The position numbers and the translations under genes are program-made. The notes under the pieces were generated by a model. The model was not told the DNA's origin and searched no databases. It saw only the letters and a program-made list of their open reading frames with translations. This document shows, piece by piece, positions 17,454 through 26,628 of a stretch of DNA of 64,000 nucleotides; the stretch's first letter is position 1, and each line of letters starts with the position of its first letter. This DNA is from Myxococcales bacterium. GTDB taxonomy: Bacteria > Myxococcota > Myxococcia > Myxococcales > JAKAPL01. The stretch is taken from contig JAJXUD010000015.1 of assembly GCA_021783235.1 (NCBI GenBank), forward strand, positions 1 to 64,000. Direction: 5' to 3'.

Positions 17454-18536
17454 TCAGGGGCCCGACGGCGCGGGGTCGATCCAGGCGGAGCCGCCGACCG
17501 TCGCCTGGAGCGGCACCGCGGCGAGCAGCGTCCCGCCGTCGGCCGCGCTGCCCGCAATCTCGACGAGGACGCCCCCGGGCGGGATGGCGAGCGCGAAGAG
17601 GCCGCTCCTCTCGGTGGCGCCGCGACCAGCCTCGAACGCGCCGTCGACGCCGAGGAAGGCGACCCGCCCCCCACCGTCCGTGCCCGTGATCTCGAGGGCG
17701 GCCCCGGAGAGCGGGGCCCCGGCGCAGTCGCGGACGATCCCGGCGGCCAAGGTCTCGCCGCCGTCCGATCCGAGCGCGGCGGCGAGCCGGCTCCAGCCGC
17801 TCGCCGAGAGGACGCCGAGGTCTCGCCGCGCCTGGCTGGCCTCGCGGACGGGATCCAGGGCCAGGGCCGCGTTCTCCGTCGAGCTCCAGCCCTGCGCCGC
17901 GCCCGAGACGACGACCTCGAACGGCTGTCCCACCGGGACATCGATCGAGTAGCCGAGACCGCTCGGGCAGCTCGCGGGGCTCTCCGCGACGACGGGCCGC
18001 GCAGGGCCGATGGCGAAGCCGTCCTCGAAGGGCTGGACGGTGGGGCCGCCGTCGCCGACGACCTTGCCGGCGGGCCCGAGCTGATCGCCGGGCAGCGCCA
18101 CGAGGCAGCCCGAGAGCGTCGCGAGCGGCTGGCCGTAGGCCGTGGGCGGCGGCCAGGGCTCGCAGGAGAGCTCGGCCGGCACGGTCACGCCGCCGTCCCA
18201 CGCGGTGAGATGCGCGCTGCAGCCGCCGGCGACGCAGGCGCCCGCGGGGCAGTTCGAATCGGACGCGCAGCCCATGGGCGAGGAGGCCCCGCCGTCGCCC
18301 GCCGGAACGCAGAGCCCCGCGGCGCAGGCGAAGCCCGGAAGGCAGCCGCCGGACGAGTCGCAGGGCTGAACGACGTCGTCGAAGCGGCAGAAGAGCGAGC
18401 AGCCCGCGAGCGCGAGCAGCGCCGCGAGCGTCGAGAGTCCCGGCCTCCGAGCGAGCAGTGCCCGCCCCTGAGCAGCGGGCGAGGGAGGGGCTCGGGGGCC
18501 ACCGGAATCGATCTCAGCAGTCACCGGCCGGAACAT
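17454..18536 (-). CDS. Cys-rich lipoprotein of unknown function
   Basis: 360 aa from ATG at 18536; a GTG at 18524 is possible. The hydrophobic stretch LSTLAALLALAGC gives a lipobox, followed by a Cys-rich segment (CDSSGGCLPGFACAAGLCVP, then CASDSNCPAGACVAGGC) of the kind seen in myxobacterial and polyangial secreted proteins, and then a beta-rich region with a carboxypeptidase-regulatory-like stretch (GIVRDCAGAPLSGAALEITG). The longer reading frame upstream is rejected because it lacks coding character and covers the divergent promoter region. First gene of the DUF3108/esterase unit. Confidence 0.72.
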   Translation of the reverse strand: MFRPVTAEIDSGGPRAPPSPAAQGRALLARRPGLSTLAALLALAGCSLFCRFDDVVQPCDSSGGCLPGFACAAGLCVPAGDGGASSPMGCASDSNCPAGACVAGGCSAHLTAWDGGVTVPAELSCEPWPPPTAYGQPLATLSGCLVALPGDQLGPAGKVVGDGGPTVQPFEDGFAIGPARPVVAESPASCPSGLGYSIDVPVGQPFEVVVSGAAQGWSSTENAALALDPVREASQARRDLGVLSASGWSRLAAALGSDGGETLAAGIVRDCAGAPLSGAALEITGTDGGGRVAFLGVDGAFEAGRGATERSGLFALAIPPGGVLVEIAGSAADGGTLLAAVPLQATVGGSAWIDPAPSGP

Positions 18537-18755
18537 ACCACGTGGGGGTCCGCGGGCCCCCGCGAATCGTTTTGCGGGGCACGCGGCGCTCCCTGGCGAG
18601 CCGATTCCCGGGAGGGAGGCGGTCCACGCCGTCGCCCAGCTGCCGGTGGTGCTGTTCAACCGAGGCCGGACACGAGGCTCGGCCTCGGGCGCCGGGCAGC
18701 GAGGAGAGGCCCCGCCTCGCTTGCGCAATGGCACGGGCGTGCCCATCTGGCCCGC

Positions 18756-20444
18756 ATGGCCCCGTCTCTCCTCGCGCTCGCGCTCGCGCTCTCCACGCCC
18801 AGCGTCTGGGTCGCCCCTCCCGACCAGAAGCTGCGGCCCGACGCGGCGCCGCAGCCGATGCGCGCCGCCTCGCTCGACGCGGGGCGCGGCGAGTGCGCGG
18901 CCTTCCAGGTCGCGGTGCGCGCGGGGGACGGGGGCCTTTCGGCGCTCGGGGTCGAGGCCGCGGGCTTCGAGCCCGAGCTTGGGGCGAAGCTCGAGCTGTC
19001 GCATGAGATCTTCGTGCACCTCGACCGGCCGAGCGGCCCCGAGGGCCGGGCGGGCGACTGGCCGGACCCGCTCGTGCCGGCCGTGGACTCCTTCGCGGGC
19101 GAGCGGCGAAACGCCTTTCCAGTCGCGCTCGCGCCGGGCGCGCTCGCGGTCGTCTGGGCCGACGTCTGCGTGCCGCCGACGGCGGCCCCTGGCCCGCGCC
19201 GGGCCGAGCTGCGGCTCCTCGACGGCCGGCGGGAGATCGGGCGGCTTCCCGTCGCGCTCCGGGTCCACCGCTTCGCCCTCCCAGCGACGGCGACGCTCCC
19301 CTCGTCGTTCGGCCTCTCGCTCCTCTCGCTCGAGAAGCGCCACCGCGTGACGACTCCCGCGGCCCGGGCCGAGCTCCTGCGCCGCTACGCGCTGATGGCC
19401 CTGCGCCACCGGATCTCGCTGCACGGCATGAGCATGGAGCCTCCGCCCTACCGTCGGACGGCGGAGGGCCTCGCGCTCGACTTCCGCGGCTACGACGAGG
19501 AGCTGGCCCCCCTCCTCCTCGGGACGGCCCTCCCCTCGGGGGCCCGCTTCACGACCACCGACCTGCGCACCGCCCCGGGTCTCTCGGATCCCGAGCGCGA
19601 GTCGTACTGGCGCGCCTTCGCCGCCCACCTCCGGGCGTTGGGCTGGCGCGGGACGCTCTTCGACTATGCCGCCGACGAGCCCTCGCCCGCGCGGTTCCCC
19701 GAGATCGTGCGGCAGGCGGCGCTCGTCCACGCGGCCGACCCCGCGATCCGGCTCCTCGTGACCGTCCCGTTCCAGCCGGCGCTCGCGGGCTCGGTCGACG
19801 TCTGGGCGCCGAACCTGAACTGCCTCGCCGTGAGGCGCGATCCGAAGGAGTTCTGTCCGCTGCGAGCCCCCGCGGGGGCCTACGCGCCTCGCCTCGCCGC
19901 GGGCGAGAGGCTCTGGTGGTACGTCTCGTGCAGCAGCTTCGGCTGCGGCGGCGCCATCCCCGAGAAGGCGCTCGCCTACTTCCACGGCTGGCCGAGCTAC
20001 GTCATCGACACCCCGGCGAGCCGGGCCCGCGCCCTGGGGGCCCTCGCGTTCCGGGAGGGCATCCAGGGCGAGCTCTACTACGACACGGTCCTCGCCTACG
20101 ACGACGGCGACCCGTGGCAGTCGACGTACCGCTTCGGCGGTAACGGAGACGGCACGCTCTTCTACCCTGGCACGCCGGACCGGATCGGAGGCGAGAGCGA
20201 GATCCCGATCGCGAGCCTGCGGCTCGAGCTCGTCCGGCTCGGCCAGCAGGACCACGCCGAGCTGACGCTGCTCGCGCGGCTCGGCGACCCTCGGCTCGCG
20301 GACGAGGTCGCGCGCGGCTACGCGCCCCGCCCCGACGAGGTCGACGTCCCGCCGGCCGAGCGAGAGAGGCTCCGCCGAGAGCTCCTCGCCCGGCTCGACG
20401 CGCTCTGGCCCGATGGCGTTGTCAGGGGCCGCTCCGCGCGTTAA
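18756..20444 (+). CDS. DUF4091 protein, probable secreted glycan-active enzyme
   Basis: 562 aa with an N-terminal signal-like stretch (SLLALALALSTPSVWVA). An N-terminal beta-sandwich (about 20-175) is followed by a TIM-barrel-like region (SFGLSLLSLEKRHR, FDYAADEPSPARFPEIV, with acidic residues typical of glycoside hydrolases) and a C-terminal DUF4091 segment: GIQGELYYDTVLAYDDGDPW, FGGNGDGTLFYPG and ASLRLELVRLGQQD. DUF4091 proteins resemble glycoside hydrolases, but no substrate can be assigned. ATG 18756 is chosen since the signal peptide begins there; the much longer upstream frame is non-coding. Divergent from the lipoprotein gene; the 219-base spacer should hold both promoters. Confidence 0.83.
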   Translation: MAPSLLALALALSTPSVWVAPPDQKLRPDAAPQPMRAASLDAGRGECAAFQVAVRAGDGGLSALGVEAAGFEPELGAKLELSHEIFVHLDRPSGPEGRAGDWPDPLVPAVDSFAGERRNAFPVALAPGALAVVWADVCVPPTAAPGPRRAELRLLDGRREIGRLPVALRVHRFALPATATLPSSFGLSLLSLEKRHRVTTPAARAELLRRYALMALRHRISLHGMSMEPPPYRRTAEGLALDFRGYDEELAPLLLGTALPSGARFTTTDLRTAPGLSDPERESYWRAFAAHLRALGWRGTLFDYAADEPSPARFPEIVRQAALVHAADPAIRLLVTVPFQPALAGSVDVWAPNLNCLAVRRDPKEFCPLRAPAGAYAPRLAAGERLWWYVSCSSFGCGGAIPEKALAYFHGWPSYVIDTPASRARALGALAFREGIQGELYYDTVLAYDDGDPWQSTYRFGGNGDGTLFYPGTPDRIGGESEIPIASLRLELVRLGQQDHAELTLLARLGDPRLADEVARGYAPRPDEVDVPPAERERLRRELLARLDALWPDGVVRGRSAR

Positions 20445-20453
20445 GACGAGCGC

Positions 20454-20783
20454 ATGCGAGTGCTCCGAAACCGCCGCGCCGTGATCGAATGGGCCGGCGA
20501 CAAGCACGCCTTCCCCGTCCGCAAGGAAGACGCCCCCTCGGACGTGAAGCTGGTCCGCGAGGACGAGCCTGGCTTCGTCCGGGTCGGCTGGAGGGAATTC
20601 TTCGCGCCGCTCGACCGGGAAGAACGGCTCGTCGCCGTCGACGAGACCGCCGACTTCTCCGTCCGGGTCCTCTCCGCCGAGGAGGCCCGCCGCACCCTCC
20701 CCCCCGAGGCGTTCGGCCCCCCGTGGTGGCAGCGGCTGCTCCACGAGATCTGGCTCGACCGTCCCCAGCCGAAGGCCGCCTGA
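20454..20783 (+). CDS. Small hypothetical protein
   Basis: 109 aa, not recognised. It is charged and aromatic-rich with no signal peptide or membrane segment (VIEWAGDKHAFPVRKEDA, VGWREFFAPLDREE, PPWWQRLLHEIWLD). It begins 9 bases after the DUF4091 stop and could be co-transcribed. Codon use matches the neighbours, which supports it as a real gene. Confidence 0.65.
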   Translation: MRVLRNRRAVIEWAGDKHAFPVRKEDAPSDVKLVREDEPGFVRVGWREFFAPLDREERLVAVDETADFSVRVLSAEEARRTLPPEAFGPPWWQRLLHEIWLDRPQPKAA

Positions 20784-20796
20784 GGCGCGCCCAGGC

Positions 20797-21780
20797 TCAC
20801 GGGCCGACCTGCGTGCCCGTGTGGACGAAGAGCCAGCGCTGGCCCGGCGGCCCCTGCTCGAGCCGCGCGCGCAGCCCCGCGGCCGCCTTGGCGGTGAAGA
20901 TGGGATCGAGCGGGATGCCCGCGGCGGCCCACTCTTCCGCCGCGCGCCGCGAGGCCTCGGTGGGAACGCCGTGCCCCTCGCCGAGCTCGGCCCGCGAGAT
21001 CTCGACCTCGTCGGCCGAGACGTGGCCCGGGGCGCCGAGCCGATCGAGCGCCGCGTTGGCGAGCGCCGCGACGAGCCAGGGGCCGACGAGCGGATCCGAG
21101 GCGCAGAAGCCCACGGGCTGGCAGGAGAGGCCGAGCGCGCGGAGCCCCGCCCAGAGGGCCGCGAGCGTCCCGCCGCTGCCGACCGCGACCGCCCAGCGGT
21201 CGGGCACGGGCTCGCCGCGCTCGGCGAGCTGTTCGACGACCTCGAGGACCAGCGTCGCCGCCGCGGCCGTCGTGGCGGGCGTCGTCCCGCCGGGCGGCAA
21301 GAGCGCGAGGCGGCGCCCTCGCAGCCGCGCAGCCGCGACGCGCGCGAGGGCGCCGACCACGAGCGGCACGGCGCCGGCGCGGTAGCTCACCCGGTCCGCG
21401 GCCGCGGCCATCGCCTCGCCGCGGCCCGGCTGCTCCTCGGGGCCCCGGGCCTCGATCCAGAGCTCGGTCGACAGGCCCGCGCGCCGCGCCGCGTCGGCGG
21501 TCGCGAGCGCGTGGTTGCTGTCCAGCTTGCCGAAGGTGAGGATCGCCGAGGCTCGCCGTCGCCGGGCGTCGAAGATCGCCTCGGCGAGTTTGCGCACCTT
21601 GGTGCCGCCGGGCCCCAGCCGATCGTCGCGCTTCACCCAGATCCGGCCGGAGCTCCAGGGCGCGGGCAGCCGGTCCACGAACTCGATGGGGCTTGGCGCG
21701 AGCGCGAGACCGACGGCGGCGCCCCGCTCGCGCAGCCGCGCCGCCGCAGCGCGCAGCCGCCGCTCCCCGAGGGCGATCAC
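20797..21780 (-). CDS. ACC deaminase / D-cysteine desulfhydrase family PLP enzyme
   Basis: 327 aa fold-type II PLP enzyme. VKRDDRLGPGGTKVRKL carries the PLP lysine (Lys61), FGKLDSNHALATA the substrate-loop Asn, PPGGTTP and AVGSGGTLAAL the phosphate-binding loops. The family includes 1-aminocyclopropane-1-carboxylate deaminases and D-cysteine desulfhydrases, and the sequence alone does not decide between them. GTG start at 21780 overlaps the stop of a tiny lipoprotein frame (GTGA), consistent with translational coupling. Ends 13 bases from the plus-strand small protein. Confidence 0.87.
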   Translation of the reverse strand: MIALGERRLRAAAARLRERGAAVGLALAPSPIEFVDRLPAPWSSGRIWVKRDDRLGPGGTKVRKLAEAIFDARRRRASAILTFGKLDSNHALATADAARRAGLSTELWIEARGPEEQPGRGEAMAAAADRVSYRAGAVPLVVGALARVAAARLRGRRLALLPPGGTTPATTAAAATLVLEVVEQLAERGEPVPDRWAVAVGSGGTLAALWAGLRALGLSCQPVGFCASDPLVGPWLVAALANAALDRLGAPGHVSADEVEISRAELGEGHGVPTEASRRAAEEWAAAGIPLDPIFTAKAAAGLRARLEQGPPGQRWLFVHTGTQVGP

Positions 21781-21911
21781 CGTCCGCCCGCGGCGCCGCT
21801 TCCAACGGCGCCGGCGGGAGCGGGGCCGCCGGCGTCGGGGCTCGGCGAGAGCGGCTGCGGGCAGGCGGCGAGGGCGAGGGGCGAGACCGCGATCAGCTCA
21901 CGAGCGGCCAC
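21777..21911 (-). CDS. Tiny putative lipoprotein
   Basis: A 44-aa frame starting with GTG at 21911 (inside the 3' end of rnr) and preceded by AGAGGAAG at a good distance. It reads ARELIAVSPLALAACPQPL, a short signal with a LALAAC lipobox, then a Pro/Ala/Gly tail. Its stop overlaps the start of the PLP enzyme by GTGA, and its start overlaps the rnr end by 14 bases. These two overlaps and the ribosome-binding site are the only support; a frame this short in GC-rich DNA could be chance. Confidence 0.42.
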   Translation of the reverse strand: MAARELIAVSPLALAACPQPLSPSPDAGGPAPAGAVGSGAAGGR

Positions 21912-24240
21912 GTCGCGTCTTCCTCTTGGGCGCCGGCCCCTTCGATCGTCCGCCGCGCCGGGGCTGCTCCTCGGCGCGTCGTGGCCGCTCTTTCGGCTCC
22001 GGCGACGACCGGGGCGGCCGTTCACCGGTGGCGGATTCGACCCGCTCGGCCAGCGCGAGGTCGATCTGGCGTCGCGCCACGTTGACGGAGGCGACGACGA
22101 CCTTCACCTTGCCGCCGATCCGGAAGGTCCGACCGCTGCGGGGCAGCCGCCAGCGCTGCTTGTCCCGCTCGAGCACGGCGTCGTCGCCGAGGTCCCGCGC
22201 CGGAACGAGCCCGGTGACGAGCCAGCGATCGAGCTCGATGAAGAGCCCCGGGTCGGCGGCGGCGTCGATGGTTCCGTCGAAAGTCTCGCCGACGTGATCT
22301 TGCAGGAGGAGCGCACCGTAGAAGGCCTGCGTCTCGCGCTCGACCGCCATGGCGGCCCGCTCGCGCTCGGACGACCGGCGCGCCACCGCCTCGAGCTCCT
22401 CTGGCTGCGTCGGCCTCTCGCCTCGAAAGCCCTGCCAGAGCAGCCGGTGGACGGCGAGGTCGGGGTAACGCCGGATCGGAGAGGTGAAGTGGAGGTAGGA
22501 ACTCGCGCCGAGGCCGTAATGGCCGAGGTTCTCGGCGCTGTAGAAGGCCTGCATCATCGCCCGCAGGAGAAGCTGGTTCAGCGCCCGCTCCTCCGGGTGG
22601 CCTGCGAGCCGCTTCAGGAAGGCGTCGAGGGCCGTGGGCGGGATCTCCTCCCCGGCGGCGATCTCGAAGCCGTGGGCGCGCGCCAGCGCCGCGAACTCCC
22701 CGAGCTTCTCCTCGTCAGGCTCGTCGTGGACCCGGAAGACGGTGGGCAGTCCCTTCTCGACGAAGTGGCCCGCCACCGCCTCGTTCGCCGCGAGCATCAG
22801 CTCCTCGATGAGCCGGTGCGCCGCGTTGCGCGGCCTGCGCGCCACCTCGGCCACCCGGCCGTCCGGGCCGAGCACCACCTTGGCCTCTGGCAGGTTGAAG
22901 TCGATGGCGCCGCGCGCGCGCCGCATCGCCGTGAGCCGCTCGGAGAGCCGCAGGAGTCCCGGAAAGCGCTCGGTGACCTCCCGCGGCAAGGGCACCTCTT
23001 CCCCCATGAGGCTCGCCGCCACCTGGGTGTAGCTGCAGCGGGCGTGGCTGCGCATGACCGCGGGGTAGATCTCCCGCTTCACGGTGCGGCCCGAGTGATC
23101 GACGAGGAGGTCGGCCACGAGGCAGAGCCGCTCCTTGCCCGGCACGAGCGAGCAGAGGTCGTTCGAGAGCCGCTCGGGGAGCATCGGCAGGACGCGGTCG
23201 GGCTGGTAGACGCTCGTCGCGCGCCGCAGCGCCTCGGCGTCGAGCGCGGTCCCAGGCCGGACGTAGTGGGCCACGTCCGCGATGGCGACGATGAGCCGGT
23301 CGCCCCCGCGAGCCGGCTCGACGTGGACCGCGTCGTCGAAGTCGCGGGCGTCCTCGCCGTCGATGGTCACGAGCGGCAGCGCGGTGAGGTCGCGGCGCCC
23401 CACCTTCTCGGCCTCCGTGACCACGGGCGGCAGCCGCGCCGCCTCGGCGAGGACGCCCTCGGGAAAGACGTCCGAGAAGCCGTTCCGGTAGGCGACGGAG
23501 AGCGTCTGGAGCCCCGGCGAGGACGGATCGCCGAGCAGCGCCTCGATCTCGCCGTCGTCGAAGGGCCGGAAGGGGAGCCGGACGCGGACCGCCTCACCGT
23601 CCCGGGCGCTCGGGTGGCGCGCCACGGGGACGGGGACAGCGTCGTCCAAGCGCTCGATCATCGCCTCCCGCCCGCGGATTCGGTAGATGCCGATGGCGCG
23701 TGTCCGGCGCTTCTCGAGCAGCTCGAGATTCTGAGCGGCGCGCCGGCCGCGGACGACGGGGCCCACCTCGGCGCGGACGAGATCGCCGTCGGAAGCGTGC
23801 CGCGCCTCGCCCGGCGGCACGAAAAGATCCTCCTCCGCGGCGGCGAGCGGCACGAGAAAGCCGAAGCCCTGCGGCTTCTTCTGCAAGACCCCCACGACCG
23901 TCCGGGGCCCGAGGCGCCGACCCTGGGCCGGCGCGGCGCGGAACCCGGCGAGGAGATCCTCCGATCGAACGCCGCGGCCTTCGGCGCGCTGGCGTGAGGG
24001 CGGCGCGGGCTCGGCATCGAGGAGCGCGGCGCCCGCGGCGGAGGGAGCGCCGGGAAGGCGGTAGCGCTTCGCGTCCCGCTCCACGGCCCCCGCCCGGACG
24101 AGCTCGCGAAGCGCCCGCTTCACCTCGGTCCGCGCGTTCGGGTGGAGCCCCGCCCGCGCGGTGAGCTCTTGGACGCCGAGCGGCTTGCCGCGCGCCTCGC
24201 GCAGGATCGAGAGGAGAAGCTTGTCGTCGAGGCGCGGCAT
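21898..24240 (-). CDS. rnr: Ribonuclease R
   Basis: 3'-5' exoribonuclease of the RNB (RNase II/R) family that degrades structured RNA. About 780 aa: N-terminal winged-helix region (LLLSILREARGKPLGVQELT), cold-shock domains (GFGFLVPL, DLFVPPGEARHASDGD), the RNB catalytic domain with IDGEDARDFDDAVHVE (catalytic aspartates) and SNDLCSLVPG, HFTSPIRRYPDLAVHR, an S1 domain near the end (DHVGETFDGTID) and a basic Lys/Arg C-terminal tail. ATG at 24240 is chosen; an in-frame start 12 bases upstream is possible. Downstream come the tiny lipoprotein and the PLP enzyme. Confidence 0.96.
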   Translation of the reverse strand: MPRLDDKLLLSILREARGKPLGVQELTARAGLHPNARTEVKRALRELVRAGAVERDAKRYRLPGAPSAAGAALLDAEPAPPSRQRAEGRGVRSEDLLAGFRAAPAQGRRLGPRTVVGVLQKKPQGFGFLVPLAAAEEDLFVPPGEARHASDGDLVRAEVGPVVRGRRAAQNLELLEKRRTRAIGIYRIRGREAMIERLDDAVPVPVARHPSARDGEAVRVRLPFRPFDDGEIEALLGDPSSPGLQTLSVAYRNGFSDVFPEGVLAEAARLPPVVTEAEKVGRRDLTALPLVTIDGEDARDFDDAVHVEPARGGDRLIVAIADVAHYVRPGTALDAEALRRATSVYQPDRVLPMLPERLSNDLCSLVPGKERLCLVADLLVDHSGRTVKREIYPAVMRSHARCSYTQVAASLMGEEVPLPREVTERFPGLLRLSERLTAMRRARGAIDFNLPEAKVVLGPDGRVAEVARRPRNAAHRLIEELMLAANEAVAGHFVEKGLPTVFRVHDEPDEEKLGEFAALARAHGFEIAAGEEIPPTALDAFLKRLAGHPEERALNQLLLRAMMQAFYSAENLGHYGLGASSYLHFTSPIRRYPDLAVHRLLWQGFRGERPTQPEELEAVARRSSERERAAMAVERETQAFYGALLLQDHVGETFDGTIDAAADPGLFIELDRWLVTGLVPARDLGDDAVLERDKQRWRLPRSGRTFRIGGKVKVVVASVNVARRQIDLALAERVESATGERPPRSSPEPKERPRRAEEQPRRGGRSKGPAPKRKTRRGRS

Positions 24241-24276
24241 CGAGCCGCGCACCGTGTCACGCGCCCGGGGAAGGGG

Positions 24277-25980
24277 TCAAGGCGACGGCGCTTCGCCGCG
24301 CTCGGCCCGCAGCCAGGCGACGAGCGCCTTCCGATCCTCGGGGGAGAGCTTCGCGCCGATGGAGGGCATGCCGTTGTCAGAGGCGAAGTAGAGATCGCCG
24401 CCGGGGTCGACGAGGAAGCCGTCGAGCCAAGGATCGCCCCCGTAGCCCGAAAGGCTCGGGCCGGCGCCCGGCTCGCCGGGCTCGAGCGAGTGGCAGGCGT
24501 CGCAGGCCGCCGCGAGGAACTCCGCCTTCCCCGCCGCGAGCGCGGGCGGAAGCGCCGCCGAGGGGACCGGCTGCCCCCCGAGCGACGAGAGGAACTCCGC
24601 GAGCAGCCGCAGCTTCGTGTCGCCGAGCGAGCCGTAGCCGTCCATGCCGTGGACCGCCCGGGTCCGCCCGTAGTAGCGCGGGTCGTCCGGCTCCCTGAGA
24701 AGCCCCGCGATCCAGGCAGGCGAGAGGTAGCCGGTCAGATCGGGCCCCTTGCGCGCGGCCTCCGAAGGCGGCGCGTGGCAGCCGGCGCAGCGCCGCGCGA
24801 AGAGCGCCTCGCCCCGTGAGACGGGATCGGCCGCGAGCATCGCGAGCGGCCCCTCGGGCGGCACGCCGTGCTCGGCGAGGGCGAGCGCGCGACGACCCGT
24901 CTGCATCGCCTCCCTCTCAGCTCGGCGGTAGGCAGGGTCGTGGGCGTCGCTCCAGAGCGAGCGGCCGAGGAGCGCGAGCGCCACGGCGCCCATTCCGAAG
25001 AGCGCCCCGAGAGGCGCGAGCCGCCCGGAGATCGCCCGCCCCTTCGCTCGGTCGAGGATGGGGAGCGCGACTAGAAAAGCGACGGCGAGCAGCGGCACGA
25101 GCAGCGCGAGCACGAGCTCGCCCTTGCCGCCCCCCAGCTTGAGCAGCTCGTAGAGCGGCCGGAAGTACCACTCGGGGCGCGGCTCGGCGTGGCCCGCCGG
25201 GTCGGCGGGCCCTTCGAGCGGCGCCCCGAACCGAAGGGCGAGCGCGAAGACGAGCCCGACCGCGACGAGCGCGACGAGCCCGTCGCGCCAGAGCTGGTCC
25301 GGGTAGAAGCGGCCGACCCGGCTCTCGTCGGCCCCTGCCGGCGGCGTGACGCCGTGGCGCCGGAACGAGGCCAGGTGGAGCGCGAAGCAGGCGAGGAGCA
25401 GGGCCGGCAAAAGAACGGCGTGGAGCGCGTAGAAGCGGGTGAGGGTGAGGTTGCCCATCCCCGAGCCGGAGAGCGCCACGCTCCGCAGGAAAGGGCCGAC
25501 GAGCGGCACGCTCCCCGCGATGCCGGTGGCGACCCGCGTCGCCCAGTAGCCGCGCTGGTCCCAGGGGAGCAGGTAGCCCGTGAGCGCGAAGGCGAGGACG
25601 ATGGCGCCGAGGCAGAGGCCGCTCCACCAGCCCACCTCCCGCGGGCGGCGGTAGGCGCCGAAGAGCGCGGTCTGCCCGAGGTGGAGCGCGAGGGCGACGA
25701 CCAGGGCGGAGGCGCCCCAGCGGTGCGTCGCCCGGAGGAAGGCCCCCGCCGGCACGCTCCCCTCGAGGTAGGCGACGGACGCCCAGGCCGAGAGCGTGCC
25801 GGGGCTGTAGAAGAAGGCGAGCGCGATCCCCGCGAGGATCTGCACGGCCAGCAGGACGACGACGACGCTGCCGAAGACGTAGGCGAAGCGGGCCCCGCCC
25901 GGCACCGGCTCGCCCAGCGCCTCGCGCGCGAGCCTTCGCCAGCCGATCCGATCGTCGAGGAGATCCCCGAGCCGCCGCAT
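24277..25980 (-). CDS. Cytochrome b fused to a diheme cytochrome c
   Basis: 567 aa membrane protein combining a bc-complex cytochrome b with a C-terminal cytochrome c. The b part (about 1-355) has multiple membrane helices with paired heme ligands in THRWGASALVVALALHLGQ and FYALHAVLLPALLLACFALHL, and the quinol-site sequence PEWYFRPLYELLK. The c part has two heme motifs, CAGCH (about 408) and CDACH (about 511), each followed by a Met-containing stretch. It would pass electrons from quinol through the Rieske protein to two covalently bound hemes, replacing cytochrome c1. It starts immediately after the Rieske stop. Confidence 0.92.
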   Translation of the reverse strand: MRRLGDLLDDRIGWRRLAREALGEPVPGGARFAYVFGSVVVVLLAVQILAGIALAFFYSPGTLSAWASVAYLEGSVPAGAFLRATHRWGASALVVALALHLGQTALFGAYRRPREVGWWSGLCLGAIVLAFALTGYLLPWDQRGYWATRVATGIAGSVPLVGPFLRSVALSGSGMGNLTLTRFYALHAVLLPALLLACFALHLASFRRHGVTPPAGADESRVGRFYPDQLWRDGLVALVAVGLVFALALRFGAPLEGPADPAGHAEPRPEWYFRPLYELLKLGGGKGELVLALLVPLLAVAFLVALPILDRAKGRAISGRLAPLGALFGMGAVALALLGRSLWSDAHDPAYRRAEREAMQTGRRALALAEHGVPPEGPLAMLAADPVSRGEALFARRCAGCHAPPSEAARKGPDLTGYLSPAWIAGLLREPDDPRYYGRTRAVHGMDGYGSLGDTKLRLLAEFLSSLGGQPVPSAALPPALAAGKAEFLAAACDACHSLEPGEPGAGPSLSGYGGDPWLDGFLVDPGGDLYFASDNGMPSIGAKLSPEDRKALVAWLRAERGEAPSP

Positions 25981-26505
25981 CTACGCCGGCCTCTTCTCGG
26001 GGAGGCCCGAGACGAAGCGGAGGTAGCGGCAGGAGAGCTCGCCATCGGGACCGACCCGGGCGGGCAGGGAGTCGAGCGGCCGTGGCGCGGGCCCCGAGAG
26101 CAGCCGCCCGTCCGGCGCGAAGAGGCTCGCGTGGCAGGGGCAGGCGAAGCGGTGGGCGCTCTCGTCCCAGTCGACGGCGCAGCCGAGGTGGGGGCAGATG
26201 GACGAGAAGACCGTGGCGCCGCCCCCCTCGCGGACGACGAAGACCGAGCCAAGCTCGCGCCCCTCGCGGAGCCAGCCGTCGCGGCTCTCCCCCGCGAGCG
26301 CGACCTCCTCGGGCACGCCCGGGAGGAAGTCCGACAGCCGGCCGAGCGGGAGGTAGCCCTCGGGATCGCGCACGGTGCGCCGCCGGGCGACGCCGAAGAC
26401 CGACCGCAGCGGCGCGACGAGCCCGAGGAGGAGCGACGCCGCGCCCAGGGCCCAGCCGGCGGCGCGGGCGAACAGCTCCCGGCGGGAAGGAAGGTCCGCG
26501 GCCAC
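25981..26505 (-). CDS. Rieske iron-sulfur protein
   Basis: 174 aa 2Fe-2S subunit of a quinol-oxidising cytochrome bc-type complex. A twin-Arg-like N-terminus (SRRELFARAAG) and hydrophobic anchor (GWALGAASLLLGL) suggest Tat export with the anchor retained. Cluster ligands are in CPHLGC (box 1) and CPCHASLF (box 2), with a downstream Gly/Pro loop. Start is GTG at 26505. Adjacent to the cytochrome b/c fusion with no gap, so the two form a compact complex operon. Confidence 0.94.
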   Translation of the reverse strand: MAADLPSRRELFARAAGWALGAASLLLGLVAPLRSVFGVARRRTVRDPEGYLPLGRLSDFLPGVPEEVALAGESRDGWLREGRELGSVFVVREGGGATVFSSICPHLGCAVDWDESAHRFACPCHASLFAPDGRLLSGPAPRPLDSLPARVGPDGELSCRYLRFVSGLPEKRPA

Positions 26506-26567
26506 GGCCGACGGCTATAGCAGATCCGGGCCGGCCGAAGGGGGGCGACCGCTCGGCCACTATTCGC

Positions 26568-26595
26568 TTGACAGACGACCCCTCCGGGATAGTCT
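26568..26595 (+). promoter_or_regulatory. Candidate sigma-70 promoter of the Lys-rich peptide
   Basis: A perfect TTGACA at 26568-26573 is followed by 16 bases and TAGTCT at 26590-26595, a weak -10. It lies 33 bases before the start codon of the small gene and is the only clear -35 match in the divergent spacer 26506-26628, which also must serve the Rieske gene. Confidence 0.5.
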
Positions 26596-26628
26596 GCCGC
26601 GAACTCATCCTCTTGAAAGGAGAGGGAC

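Noticed and set aside
17454-20744. Minus-strand frame of 1096 codons covering the lipoprotein and more
   Set aside because: Only the last 360 codons have a signal peptide and protein-like text; the rest is antisense to the DUF4091 gene.
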